Positions 1 to 8,250 of a stretch of 64,000 nt of DNA are shown here, in pieces (positions within the stretch are counted from its first letter, which is position 1; each line of letters opens with the position of its first letter). The translations under genes were made by a program, and so were the position numbers. The DNA is from JBCCTX01 sp965263105 (GTDB lineage Bacteria; Bacteroidota; Bacteroidia; J057), in NCBI GenBank assembly GCA_965263105.1, contig CBDHGL010000006.1:124001-188000 (forward strand), in the 5' to 3' direction. The notes under the pieces were generated by a model. That model ran no database searches. It saw only the letters and a list, made by a program, of their open reading frames with translations, and was not told the DNA's origin.

Positions 1-66
1 CATCCTAGATTTTATTTGATGGATGAACAACTAGAAGAGGGTTTTGCTAAAACAGAGAAAAAATAA
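1..66 (+). CDS. 3' end of an unidentified gene (partial)
   Basis: An open frame runs in from the window edge and ends at TAA (64-66), encoding a final stretch of 21 residues that includes LMDEQLEEGFAKTEKK. The charged, lysine-rich tail is typical of a cytoplasmic or loosely folded C-terminus but identifies no family. It is followed by about 95 bases without a gene before the convergent esterase gene. Only the stop codon and the reading frame support this entry. Confidence 0.4.
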   Translation, partial: HPRFYLMDEQLEEGFAKTEKK

Positions 67-161
67 TTAAACACTATACATACCATGTGTACTTTCTTAG
101 TCTAAATGTTTAACCCCTACAAATCCTAACTTAAACAAGTTAAATACTAAAAGCTTTTTAA

Positions 162-1004
162 TTATTCTCTCTCCTTAGCCCATTTTTTCACATACTTGAG
201 TAGCAAAGGCAAAGCAGGTTTTACCATACCGCTGTGGCCAAAGCCCTCCAACTCGTGCAAATAGGTATGAGGATGTCCAATTACTTGCATCATGCGCCAC
301 ATAAAGGCGTTTTCTTCATAGCGCCCGAGTAATTCCAATTCTCTATCCCCCGTAATGAGCACCAAAGGAGGCGCATCTATCCGCGCATGATATTGAGGGG
401 CATATTCGTCAATAATTGCCTGGGTCCCGGGGATCCCTCGTTCGGCTCGGATGGTAAAATGCGTAATGGTATGCCCACTAAAGGGGATAAGACCGGCAAT
501 GCTATCTGCCTCAATTCCATGCTTTCCTAACCATTGTTTGTCTAAGCCGACCATGCTTGCTAGGTACCCTCCGGCAGAATGACCAGAGACATACACTTGT
601 CTAGGGTTTCCTCCATACTCAGAGATGTGCTTGAATACCCAAGCGACAGCCGCAGCAGCATCTTCGATGTAGGCAGGGTGTTCTACTTTGGGATGCAATC
701 TATAATTCACCGTAGCAATGGCTACCCCTGCATTTTTGAGTCCTTCCGGAATAGATTTGTTCCCCGCCTTTAAGCCCCCTCCATGAAACCAGACGATGGT
801 AGGGAAGGAAGCGTCTCCTTCTGGATAGTAAAGGTCTAGCTTACATCGTTCTAATAGATAGGAATCTGTTTCTCCAGGCTCATAGTAGGGAATATCTTCC
901 TTTAGCTCATAAGCCATCGATTGAGCATAGCTCACAGAAAAGGACCCTATTGAAAAAATGAAAAGTCCCAGGAAGAACAGGAAAAAATTATGTCTAGAAA
1001 ACAT
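162..1004 (-). CDS. Secreted alpha/beta-hydrolase (carboxylesterase/lipase type)
   Basis: This 280-residue protein begins with a Sec signal peptide (residues 1-28, ending SYAQS). It has the oxyanion-hole motif HGGG (74-77), the nucleophile elbow GHSAGG with Ser143, a probable acid in ITGD (Asp220) and His257 in GFGHSG, so a full catalytic triad is visible. The pattern fits the BD-FAE/kynurenine-formamidase-like esterase group, which hydrolyses small acyl esters. Export suggests action in the periplasm or outside the cell. It is a single-gene unit on the minus strand. The family call is firm; the substrate is unknown. Confidence 0.85.
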   Translation of the reverse strand: MFSRHNFFLFFLGLFIFSIGSFSVSYAQSMAYELKEDIPYYEPGETDSYLLERCKLDLYYPEGDASFPTIVWFHGGGLKAGNKSIPEGLKNAGVAIATVNYRLHPKVEHPAYIEDAAAAVAWVFKHISEYGGNPRQVYVSGHSAGGYLASMVGLDKQWLGKHGIEADSIAGLIPFSGHTITHFTIRAERGIPGTQAIIDEYAPQYHARIDAPPLVLITGDRELELLGRYEENAFMWRMMQVIGHPHTYLHELEGFGHSGMVKPALPLLLKYVKKWAKERE

Positions 1005-1054
1005 GGGATGGAGTTAGCTTTGAAGGTGAGAGGGAATATACAAAATTGGGGGAT

Positions 1055-1639
1055 TTACTTATTATCCTTCCTCCTTAAAGGTTTTACACGAATTCTCTCC
1101 CCTGAATCTCTTATAAGCTGATCTAATCTCCTTTTCCGAGTTTCTTCCTTCTTGGCCTTTAAGACCCAAAAAATTGCTACCCGTTGATAGGATGGAGCTT
1201 GTGTAGTGAACCAGTTCCAGGCTTCTTGGTGCTCCTGAAAAAGGACCTCATAGGAAGCTGGAAAGGATTTAGGGCGATTCTCATAGGAATAGGGCTGTTC
1301 CAAAGGAGGTCTTCTCTCCTCAAATTTTTTTATCCCTGCAGGATGAGCTAACCCTAAGGAGATAATTTCTTCCATCCGGGCTATATTCTTTGTACTCCAG
1401 GTACTCCGAGGCTTCCTGGGTACAAAACGAATCGTATAGCTTATGGCGTCCATTTTTTTCCTTACGGCCTCGGCCCATCCAAAACACAGGGCCTCATCGG
1501 CTGCCTCTCGGTAGGTTATTCCCCTATTTCCTGCACCCTTTTTGAAGATGCCCACCCAACACTCGGTTTTAGTGCTATGGTAATCCAACAGCCATTGGTG
1601 ATATTCAGATTGGGAAGCAAAGAAAATGATGTGTTCCAT
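1055..1639 (-). CDS. YdeI/OmpD-associated family protein
   Basis: The 194 residues show the YdeI/OmdA pattern: an N-terminal segment with ECWVGIFKKG, a central ITYREAADEALCFGWAE stretch followed by SYTIRFVPRKPRSTWS, and a C-terminal region with WNWFTTQAPSYQRVAIFWVLKAKKEETR. Family members are small soluble proteins often annotated as bacteriocin-protection proteins, although their biochemical role is not established. There is no signal peptide. The gene stands alone between the esterase and the pair of small secreted proteins, reading the same way. Confidence 0.8.
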   Translation of the reverse strand: MEHIIFFASQSEYHQWLLDYHSTKTECWVGIFKKGAGNRGITYREAADEALCFGWAEAVRKKMDAISYTIRFVPRKPRSTWSTKNIARMEEIISLGLAHPAGIKKFEERRPPLEQPYSYENRPKSFPASYEVLFQEHQEAWNWFTTQAPSYQRVAIFWVLKAKKEETRKRRLDQLIRDSGERIRVKPLRRKDNK

Positions 1640-1716
1640 GAACCCAATATAAAAAAAGAGGAACTCTCGTGATAAGAGTCCCCCGCGTTATATGATTGTC
1701 AAAATCAAATACAAAA

Positions 1717-2175
1717 TTATCTACACGGCACCTCACGCCACACCAGGGTAACGGGAACCTCTATATTTTCCCGACAAACAGCTCTTACTTCCCTTCTGGG
1801 TTGAACCTGCTGATCCCTATTTCGGTCTAACCATAACAGAAGGGGCCTTCCACATCCGGCTTCTCCTGTAGCTCCTAATTGGTAGCACTTCCCATCTTTC
1901 TCTAGCAAGAGGGGATTGGCGATTCTGCGGGTCCTTCGGGGAAGGCCCGCACGCTCTGTCCTAGCAACGGGAATTCTGGCCACCTGATTCCTATTTGTAA
2001 TTAAAAAGAAATCATTGGGGCGAAAGCCTTCGAACCCAACGATATCGACCAAACCAGGCCTAAATACGAGTATCGTATCATTAAATACACCTCCCCCCTG
2101 TGCCTGAGAGGATGAAATGAATCCGCAAAACAATAAGGTCACTAAAGACAGAAATTTCATAATCTTCATGTACAA
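1717..2175 (-). CDS. Small secreted protein, paralogue 1 of a tandem pair
   Basis: I do not recognise this family. The 152-residue product has a cleavable-looking leader (about residues 1-25, ending SSQAQG; Met3 is an alternative start). It then shares with the next gene a pattern of VDIVGFEGF, NRNQVARIPV, a LP-R-R-NP-L segment, GKCYQLG and a C-terminal LDRNRDQQVQPRREVR followed by WREVPC. The D-x-N-x-D-x-x-V spacing resembles the start of an EF-hand or dockerin calcium loop, but the acidic residue falls one position late. Several Cys are conserved between the paralogues, which suggests disulfides outside the cytoplasm. Confidence 0.65.
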   Translation of the reverse strand: MYMKIMKFLSLVTLLFCGFISSSQAQGGGVFNDTILVFRPGLVDIVGFEGFRPNDFFLITNRNQVARIPVARTERAGLPRRTRRIANPLLLEKDGKCYQLGATGEAGCGRPLLLWLDRNRDQQVQPRREVRAVCRENIEVPVTLVWREVPCR

Positions 2176-2254
2176 AATTTGTTAAATAAAGGTTAAAACA
2201 AGTTAAATCTGCTAGGGAATTGGGCTTATTATTTTTTGTTCAGAATCCTAATAC

Positions 2255-2710
2255 TTACTTACAATCCACCTCACGCCAATCCATGTTACATTTGGCTTTG
2301 GGATTCCCAGGGCATCCACAGCGTACTTCCCTGCGGGGTTGGACCTTGTTGTCTCCGTTACGATCCATCCAAAACATGCCACAATCCTTACAATTACCTG
2401 CATTAAAGCATTTGATTTCGTAACACTTTCCTCCTCTCTTTAAAATCATGGGATTCTTTAATTGACGCAAACGCTTAGGAAGCATGATCTTTTGAGAAGC
2501 CATTTTTTGGGTGACACTGGCGGAAACTGCTTGAACCTGCCTGCGATTGAGAATATCAAAGGCATCAGCGCCTTTAAAGGTTTTGAAGCCAGCAATGTCG
2601 ATGGGGGATTTGAACCAAGGGGGTAGCGAATCGTCAACTTGGGCGTGAGAGTGTACTTGGAAAAGGAAAAGGGTCATTAGGAGAGATACTACTAATCTAC
2701 TTACTTTCAT
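2255..2710 (-). CDS. Small secreted protein, paralogue 2 of a tandem pair
   Basis: A 151-residue protein with a Sec leader (residues 1-23, ending HSHAQ). It is homologous along its whole length to the gene downstream of it: IDIAGFKTFKGADAF, LNRRQVQ, LPKRLRQLKNP, GKCYEI, then WMDRNGDNKVQPRREVR and the closing WREVDCK. The Cys-rich segment CFNAGNCKDCG is denser than in its partner. The 79-bp gap and shared orientation suggest co-transcription. A two-tier hairpin lies at 2761-2804 in its upstream region. Function is unknown; a calcium-binding loop is only a possibility. Confidence 0.65.
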   Translation of the reverse strand: MKVSRLVVSLLMTLFLFQVHSHAQVDDSLPPWFKSPIDIAGFKTFKGADAFDILNRRQVQAVSASVTQKMASQKIMLPKRLRQLKNPMILKRGGKCYEIKCFNAGNCKDCGMFWMDRNGDNKVQPRREVRCGCPGNPKAKCNMDWREVDCK

Positions 2711-2760
2711 TTGGGGATTATTTTTGGGTTAAACTATAGTCCCTCCCAAGTAAGTGTCCC

Positions 2761-2804
2761 TGAGGGAAGTTTTTATCACCCCAAAGGGTGATTTTTTTCC
2801 CTCA
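2761..2804. other. Two-tier inverted repeat upstream of the small secreted gene
   Basis: An outer stem TGAGGGAA/TTCCCTCA (2761-2768 and 2797-2804) encloses an inner stem ATCACCC/GGGTGAT (2775-2781 and 2786-2792) with a CAAA loop. The bases between the stems are T-runs on both sides. On the plus strand the inner stem is followed by Ts like a terminator, but both flanking genes run on the minus strand. There it lies between a nucleotidyltransferase gene and the secreted-protein pair and could be a terminator or 5' leader structure. Confidence 0.4.
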
Positions 2805-2808
2805 CGAA

Positions 2809-3396
2809 TTAATCTTCAAGGCTTTGGTAATCTTCCCAGGTATCTACGTCCTTGGCTGCCGGTTCGAATATGACTGTTTCCACATCAGAGGCATATGTTT
2901 TTAACAACTTTCTGGCACCTATCTGCCCCTCTACTTTGGCTAATTGAGGAAAATAGCTCGCATCCCATATAATAGGAACCCCTTTTATCCCTCCATATTG
3001 AGTGGCTACTATCGGGTAAGTCCCCTTCTCCCATTGTGTAGCGAGGTTTCCCAAATGTTGGGCAATCAGAAGGGGCTGATCACACAAGAGGGTCAGGCAA
3101 GCAGGAGAGTCAGGATAATTTGTAAGCAAGTATTCAATGCCTGTTTTTAGCGAGCCTCCCATGCCTTCTTTCCATTTTTTATTGTACACCTGTTCCACCT
3201 CCAGATTGGCTATGGTGGGTTCTATTAGATCCCGAAATGCCCCCAACACCACAATAACGGGGGCAAAATGAGCTGTTTGGACGGTTTGAATGGTATGCTG
3301 CAAGAGATTCTTGCCTTTATACATCAACAATTGCTTGGGTCTCCCAAGACGAGATGATTCTCCCGCTGCTAGAATAATCGCTGGAATAGGCCTCAT
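2809..3396 (-). CDS. MobA/MocA-like nucleotidyltransferase
   Basis: The 195-residue protein opens with the nucleotide-binding signature LAAGESSRLGRPKQLL (residues 10-25) and carries the LCDQP motif (about 104-108) that holds the metal-binding Asp of this fold. It matches the MocA branch (molybdenum-cofactor cytidylyltransferase and relatives) of the MobA-like NTP transferases. Its start overlaps the end of the nitrilase gene by 4 bp, so the two are translationally coupled. No molybdenum-cofactor or molybdoenzyme genes lie nearby, so the actual acceptor is uncertain. Confidence 0.8.
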   Translation of the reverse strand: MRPIPAIILAAGESSRLGRPKQLLMYKGKNLLQHTIQTVQTAHFAPVIVVLGAFRDLIEPTIANLEVEQVYNKKWKEGMGGSLKTGIEYLLTNYPDSPACLTLLCDQPLLIAQHLGNLATQWEKGTYPIVATQYGGIKGVPIIWDASYFPQLAKVEGQIGARKLLKTYASDVETVIFEPAAKDVDTWEDYQSLED

Positions 3397-4334
3397 GATT
3401 GTCTGTTTCGATTGACCCCAAAATCGAAAATATCATAGCGGTTGTAATGCCCGGAGGTATCCAGGGTCATTCGCTCTTCATATACACGGGAAATATCTTG
3501 TATGGTGTGAATCAATAATTCTTCCCGTTCAAATACAGGCTCCATTTCATAAGTCCCATCTGGTCCTATTATCGAGCTGCCTCCCCGCAAGACCCAGGTA
3601 TCTGGAGACTGATCTAGCTCAGGTGTGAGCGGAAGCAGGGTTGGGAGATCTCCTGCCCTTAGCATCTGCCCAACTGCAATGACAAAGCAACGCCCCTCAA
3701 AGGCATAGTGCCGGCTAGCCAATTGGTGCTTCTCATGAACTGTCGGCCAAACCGCTACATGTATATGCTCCCCTTCTATATGCATGGCCTGCCGTGCCAA
3801 GGGCATCCAGTGTTCCCAGCATATCAGGCCTCCCAATCTCCCAAAGGGAGTTTCAACACTCTTTAGGCCATGCCCGTCTCCCAAGCCATATAGCAACTTC
3901 TCGGTATAAGTAGGCATAAGTTTGCGGTGATGGTTAAGAATTTCTCCCTCCGAATTCAAGGTTATCAAGCTGTTGTAGATGGTCCCATTTCCCCTGCCGC
4001 TTTCTACTTTCTCATTCATCCCCAAAACCATCCATACCTTATGTGCTCGCACCATCCTTTTTACCTCCTTCATGGCCCAGCCCTCAATAGAAACGCTCTC
4101 CTGATACATTTTGGCAAATACCTTCTTGGTTGACGTATCATCCCAACGCGCATAGTCCAATGAACTATCCAACCAGGCAGGATATCCCCCTAGCCAGGAC
4201 TCCCCAAATACGACTAACTCCGCTCCTTGACTTTGGGCCTCTTTTAATAAGGCTTCCATTTTCTCCAGGCTTTTCTCTATATTCAAAAACTCAGGGCGAT
4301 GCTGAACGATGCCCACTGTAAGTGCTGGTGCCAT
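3393..4334 (-). CDS. Nitrilase (carbon-nitrogen hydrolase)
   Basis: A 313-residue cytoplasmic enzyme with the full Glu-Lys-Cys set of the nitrilase superfamily: Glu45 in VVFGESW, Lys138 in NHHRKLMPT and Cys172 in GGLICWEHWMPLAR. The CWEHWMPL context marks true nitrilases (nitrile to carboxylate plus ammonia) rather than amidases. The length is typical. The downstream nucleotidyltransferase gene overlaps it by 4 bp, and a divergent dehydrogenase gene starts 42 bp away, leaving a very short shared promoter region. The substrate is not predictable from the sequence. Confidence 0.85.
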   Translation of the reverse strand: MAPALTVGIVQHRPEFLNIEKSLEKMEALLKEAQSQGAELVVFGESWLGGYPAWLDSSLDYARWDDTSTKKVFAKMYQESVSIEGWAMKEVKRMVRAHKVWMVLGMNEKVESGRGNGTIYNSLITLNSEGEILNHHRKLMPTYTEKLLYGLGDGHGLKSVETPFGRLGGLICWEHWMPLARQAMHIEGEHIHVAVWPTVHEKHQLASRHYAFEGRCFVIAVGQMLRAGDLPTLLPLTPELDQSPDTWVLRGGSSIIGPDGTYEMEPVFEREELLIHTIQDISRVYEERMTLDTSGHYNRYDIFDFGVNRNRQS

Positions 4335-4376
4335 AACTGAAATTTCTTTGCGTCTAATAATCCATCTTTTCTCCTT

Positions 4377-5372
4377 ATGAATCGCATTTCCTACGAAGAT
4401 ATGCAGAATATTTTTGCAAGTATTCTGACAAAAAGGGGCTTACCCCTAGTCAAGGCTCAGAAATGTGCCACTGTCTTTGCCCAATCTAGCCTGGATGGCG
4501 TCTATTCCCATGGGGTCAATCGCTTCCCTCGTTTTATAAAGTACTTGGATGAGGGCTATGTACACGTGGAGGTGGAACCAGAATGCATCATGCAAGCAGG
4601 TCCTTTTGAGCGCTATGATGGGAAGCTAGGAGCTGGTATCTGGAATGCCAGTCTGTGCATGGACAGGGCCATCAGCCTGGCCCAAACCCATGGAATGGGC
4701 TGTGTCGCCCTTCGCAATACCCATCATTGGATGCGGGGAGGCACCTACGCCTGGCAGGCCGTTGATTCTGGCTGTGCCGCTATCTGCTTCACCAACACCA
4801 AACCCAATATGCCTGCATGGGGCTCAAAATCTGCAACTGTGGGAAATAATCCCCTCATAATTGGGGTGCCTCACAGCCAAGGACCAATCGTTTTAGATAT
4901 GTCCTTGTCTCTATTTTCCTACGGCAAAATGGAAAACTACCAGCTACAGGGAAAGCCCCTTCCCTTCCCAGGAGGCTTTGATGACCAAGGTGAACTCACC
5001 TCAGACCCAGGCCCCATTATTCAGAATGAACGAACCTTACCTATAGGATACTGGAAGGGATCTGGCTTATCCATTATGCTGGACCTAATGGCTTCGATCC
5101 TTTCTGAAGGCAAAACTACTTCCCAGATTGGAGAGGAACCCATTGAATATGCGTTAAGCCAAGTGTTCATGTGTTTTGACATGAAGCAACTCAGTCAGAT
5201 GGGCGAAAGCCTCATCCAAGAAGTAAAACGCTCCCTTCAACAGGCAGAGCCTGATGAGGGAGGCAAGGGGATATTCTATCCGGGACAACGTACCTTGGCA
5301 ACCCGCTTAGAGAACACGGAAAAAGGCATTCCCGTGTCTGAAGAGGTTTGGAATAAAATCCTTTCGATGTAA
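4377..5372 (+). CDS. Ldh2/YiaK-type malate/lactate/ketogulonate dehydrogenase
   Basis: The 331-residue protein belongs to the Ldh2 family of NAD(P)H-dependent oxidoreductases, which lack a Rossmann fold. It shows the N-terminal SSLDGVYSHGVNRFPRF signature, the NTHHWMRGGTYAWQAVDSG segment with the catalytic His, NNPLIIGVP, and the C-terminal GSGLSIMLDLMASILS motif. The similarity is closest to the 2,3-diketo-L-gulonate reductase branch (YiaK/DlgD), although malate or ureidoglycolate remain possible substrates. A membrane transporter gene follows after 12 bp, so a sugar-acid or carboxylate pathway is plausible. Confidence 0.8.
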   Translation: MNRISYEDMQNIFASILTKRGLPLVKAQKCATVFAQSSLDGVYSHGVNRFPRFIKYLDEGYVHVEVEPECIMQAGPFERYDGKLGAGIWNASLCMDRAISLAQTHGMGCVALRNTHHWMRGGTYAWQAVDSGCAAICFTNTKPNMPAWGSKSATVGNNPLIIGVPHSQGPIVLDMSLSLFSYGKMENYQLQGKPLPFPGGFDDQGELTSDPGPIIQNERTLPIGYWKGSGLSIMLDLMASILSEGKTTSQIGEEPIEYALSQVFMCFDMKQLSQMGESLIQEVKRSLQQAEPDEGGKGIFYPGQRTLATRLENTEKGIPVSEEVWNKILSM

Positions 5373-5384
5373 GCTTTCCCAGAC

Positions 5385-6521
5385 ATGAATATAGGCTACA
5401 TACTCCTTCATCTACTAGTCTATCTGGGACTACCCGCTACTTTATTATTCTTAGAAAAACGTATAGCCCTTATTCAAAAGCTCGGCCCAGTGGTGCTCTG
5501 CTACGGGCTGGGGATCGCCTTGGGGAATATTCCCGGATGGCAAAGGCAGGCTTTAATAGGAGACCATTCCATCGGGGAGTATGTCTATCAACTCATGGCC
5601 GTATTGGCCATTCCCCTGGTCCTGTTCTCGGCCGATTTGAAATCCTGGCTGTCCCTTGCAAAGAACACTCTTCTTTCCTTTGGGTTCGCGGCTTTGGCAG
5701 CGTGTATTAGCTCATTTGTCGCTTACTATTTTGTGGGAGAACGCTTGGATTATAGTCCTGAGTTAACCGGTATGTCGGTAGGCGTATATACAGGAGGAAC
5801 ACAAAATTTGACGGCTATAGGAGTGGGCCTTGGGGTTCCCGCTGAATTAATCGCAAAATCCAACCTATCAGATACCCTTGTCAGTGCCATCTACCTGCTG
5901 CTGGTTTTGTCTGTTTTACCCAATTTCCTTCGAAAAGTCCTCCCTACTTATTCGCCTACGGGTAATTCCTCCTCCGTTGAAGAAGAATCTTCTCCACAAG
6001 CTATCCATTGGATTTCCATTCTCAAAGCGCTAGGCCTGGGCCTTCTTTGCTTGGGCCTGAGTTTTGGCATAGCTCAGCTTGTTCCTTTTCCAGAAAAGGG
6101 CCCATGGATTATTTCCCTGGTAACTACCCTGGGCCTTTTATTTTCTCTAATCCCAAGCATTCGAAACCTTCACGGCACTTTTGCCACTGGCGAATACCTT
6201 TTACTCGTATTCTGCGTGGCTATTGGCGCCCAAATCCAACTGGATTTTATCACGCAGGATGTAATCCCCCTTTTGATCTTTTTCACCATTGGAGCCTACC
6301 TCGCTATACTTCTTCATTTTCTTTTTGTCTATCTGGCAAAAATTGATGCGGATACGTTTCTAATCACCTCTGTTGCCGGGATATTCAATCCCATTTTCAT
6401 CGCTCCCGTAGCCCGGAAGTTGGGAAACAAAGAGATAATCGCTCCCGGAATGACTGCTGCCATCGTCGGATATGCTATTGGGAACTTCTTGGGCTTGGCC
6501 ATTGCCTGGGGCTTATCATAA
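5385..6521 (+). CDS. DUF819 family membrane protein
   Basis: A 378-residue polytopic protein with about ten hydrophobic segments. The SVGVYTGGTQNLTAIGVGLGVP region in the middle and the NPIFIAPVARKLGNKEIIAPGMTAAIVGYAIGNFLG region near the C-terminus are typical of DUF819 (YjcL-like) proteins. These are thought to be transporters, but substrates are not known. It follows the Ldh2-type dehydrogenase by 12 bp in an apparent two-gene operon, so a link to the same substrate is reasonable inference. Confidence 0.8.
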   Translation: MNIGYILLHLLVYLGLPATLLFLEKRIALIQKLGPVVLCYGLGIALGNIPGWQRQALIGDHSIGEYVYQLMAVLAIPLVLFSADLKSWLSLAKNTLLSFGFAALAACISSFVAYYFVGERLDYSPELTGMSVGVYTGGTQNLTAIGVGLGVPAELIAKSNLSDTLVSAIYLLLVLSVLPNFLRKVLPTYSPTGNSSSVEEESSPQAIHWISILKALGLGLLCLGLSFGIAQLVPFPEKGPWIISLVTTLGLLFSLIPSIRNLHGTFATGEYLLLVFCVAIGAQIQLDFITQDVIPLLIFFTIGAYLAILLHFLFVYLAKIDADTFLITSVAGIFNPIFIAPVARKLGNKEIIAPGMTAAIVGYAIGNFLGLAIAWGLS

Positions 6522-6530
6522 GTAAGCCCC
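6508..6530. terminator. Hairpin between convergent genes
   Basis: A perfect 8-bp stem GGGGCTTA/TAAGCCCC (6508-6515 and 6523-6530) with a 7-base loop spans the stop codon of the DUF819 gene and sits just before the end of the convergent small thioredoxin-like gene. There is no clear T-run on either strand, so terminator activity is only suggested by position. Confidence 0.35.
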
Positions 6531-6538
6531 AACTTGCT

Positions 6539-6760
6539 TCAATCACACACACACTTGCACCATTCCCTCGCGTCTCTTTCCAACATATCCATAAATTCCT
6601 GAATCTGCTGAGGTCCTTTTATGACTCTTCCTCCTTCTTTCACATATATTTCATCTGAAAGGGGGTCTTTTTGCATTTGAAATGAAAGAGACAAATTTTC
6701 TAATGTCTCCTTTATTTCCATCACTTCATTTGGATGATTGAGATAATTAAGTGTGATCAT
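6539..6760 (-). CDS. Small thioredoxin/glutaredoxin-fold-like protein with Cys-rich tail
   Basis: The frame is open further upstream, but the ATG at 6760 gives a compact 73-residue protein that overlaps the end of the PPOX gene by 14 bp, as expected for coupled translation. The pattern is a strand (MITLNYL), a helix (NEVMEIKETLENL), a strand, then IYVKEGGRVIKGPQQIQEFMDML, which looks like the C-terminal half of a glutaredoxin fold. No N-terminal CxxC is present. Instead the protein ends WCKCVCD, with three Cys in seven residues. A redox or metal role with the flavoprotein is inference. I do not recognise a named family. Confidence 0.6.
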   Translation of the reverse strand: MITLNYLNHPNEVMEIKETLENLSLSFQMQKDPLSDEIYVKEGGRVIKGPQQIQEFMDMLERDAREWCKCVCD

Positions 6761-7673
6761 TGGTATAAGATTTTGAACTTGGATTAAAAGGTGAATACTC
6801 CAGGTGATAAGCCTCCATGGGAAATGATCGTCGGGTTTCCTTCCAACCTGTAATAGCAAACGTCCAATAACGCTGGATAGGCTGATCGAGGGTTTGACCT
6901 TCCCAATCTATGCTTACCCTCCCCTTTAGTCGCAATTCACTCCCTGATTGGAAATCGGGGAAGAGAATAGAAGCTCTTGGATCTGATACAAAATTCCCCA
7001 ACGTATTAAACATATTGTTCCCTGCATAATCTGGTATCCGAATAAGCTTTGGAGAAATTACCTCAATAAATCCCGGATTTCCTCCTCTATGAGAAGTATC
7101 AACTTTTCCAGAACTATTTCGACTCCCCACGAAAAACGTATCACTTTCCTGTATCCTTTTTATTTGAGACGCTTCTAACTCCATTCCTGTATGGATTTCT
7201 AGTAAGTCTTCTTTTTCAGGGTGCCCTTCTTCAAAGAATCTCTTTTGGATATATTTTGGACAATTGCCATAGGCCTGCTCAACCTCTATAAGTATTCCCT
7301 CTTCTTTGTAAAGGGCAGTCCCATTTACTCTAAATCGTCTTCTGGTTTCAAAATCCATCAAAATAAGCCCTATCTCCTTAGCCCCATCTGATAAACTCCT
7401 TTCAAGCTGATCCCAAGCCAGAATTATTTTCTGCCGATTTAGGAGAATTTGGGAGCTTCCCAGTACTTGCACCATACCTGGAAAGCCATTGAGCCAAATG
7501 GTTTGGGGCCATCCTGTCTTATCCAGTAGGGTTAAGGCCAGCGTCTGTACGTTTTCCAAAAAATGTTGAGCTCCATAAGAGATTTCAGGACTTATCATAC
7601 CACTGAGCCGTAAGGCCTGTGCGGATACACCCGCAGATCTTTGCGCTTGTAATTCGCCTGGATGGTATTTCAT
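6747..7673 (-). CDS. Pyridoxamine 5'-phosphate oxidase-like flavin-binding protein
   Basis: The 308 residues match the large PPOX-fold proteins found next to or fused with electron-transfer modules: HPGELQAQRSAG at the N-terminus, QAYGNCPKYIQ in the middle, then DTFFVGSRN, DTSHRGGNPGFIEV, IPDYAGNNMFNTLGNF and DPRASILFPDF. The second half is the FMN-binding split barrel. It lies in a tight operon with an upstream TetR regulator (4-bp overlap) and a downstream Cys-tailed small protein (14-bp overlap). A flavin-dependent reduction of a small toxic molecule, induced by that molecule through TetR, is a plausible but untested role. Confidence 0.8.
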   Translation of the reverse strand: MKYHPGELQAQRSAGVSAQALRLSGMISPEISYGAQHFLENVQTLALTLLDKTGWPQTIWLNGFPGMVQVLGSSQILLNRQKIILAWDQLERSLSDGAKEIGLILMDFETRRRFRVNGTALYKEEGILIEVEQAYGNCPKYIQKRFFEEGHPEKEDLLEIHTGMELEASQIKRIQESDTFFVGSRNSSGKVDTSHRGGNPGFIEVISPKLIRIPDYAGNNMFNTLGNFVSDPRASILFPDFQSGSELRLKGRVSIDWEGQTLDQPIQRYWTFAITGWKETRRSFPMEAYHLEYSPFNPSSKSYTNDHT

Positions 7674-8236
7674 GAGATATGCTGTTTATATGTTTGTTCG
7701 ATTTGGTCGATACTCTTTTGAAAAATAGATGGATCCTTCATGGCTTGAGCCAATACCAAAGAACCCTGAATCTGTATCACAGCCGATCGTGCCAGGGCAT
7801 TTGCCTGAGATTCAGACAATCCTGCAGACTTCCCGAACTCTACAAAGGCCTGTATCCACTCTTCGAATCGAGATTGAACTCCGAGCTGGAAAGCTTGGGA
7901 ACTGGTTCCCATAGCCAGGGATCTAAGTAAACAAACCTTCTTACCTCCCCCATATAAGGCCGAAATCTGATCTAAGGCTAAGCGCAATCGATCTATGGGA
8001 GGCAGAGGGCCCTCAAGAGGCTTTATGACGTGCTCTTGCATCCATGTACCTGTGTAGGCAAGTACTTCCTCGGCCATCTGCTGCTTTCCCCCCGGAAATC
8101 GATGGTATAAACTGGAACGCTTCAAGCCTGTATATTGGGAAATAATGGACATGCTTGCTCCTTCAAATCCTTCCCTTCGGAAAACTTCGAGGAGTGCATT
8201 CATTAATTCCGACTCACTAACCTTAAAAGGTGGCAT
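7670..8236 (-). CDS. TetR family transcriptional regulator
   Basis: The 188-residue protein begins MPPFKVSESELMN and has an N-terminal helix-turn-helix (EGFEGASMSIISQYTGLKRSSLYHRFPGGKQQM), then the all-helical ligand domain ending QIEQTYKQHIS. The frame stays open for 34 more codons upstream, but that stretch would run through the palindromic operator at 8251-8272, so the ATG at 8236 is preferred. The gene overlaps the PPOX gene by 4 bp and very likely represses its own operon. The ligand is unknown; the SLYHRFPGGKQQM pattern resembles QacR/AcrR-like repressors of the LmrA/YxaF type. Confidence 0.85.
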   Translation of the reverse strand: MPPFKVSESELMNALLEVFRREGFEGASMSIISQYTGLKRSSLYHRFPGGKQQMAEEVLAYTGTWMQEHVIKPLEGPLPPIDRLRLALDQISALYGGGKKVCLLRSLAMGTSSQAFQLGVQSRFEEWIQAFVEFGKSAGLSESQANALARSAVIQIQGSLVLAQAMKDPSIFQKSIDQIEQTYKQHIS

Positions 8237-8250
8237 ATAATCTGTTTTAA

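Noticed and set aside
6761..6859. Longer start for the Cys-tailed small protein.
   Set aside because: The extra 33 codons lie inside the PPOX gene and would interrupt the normal short-overlap arrangement.
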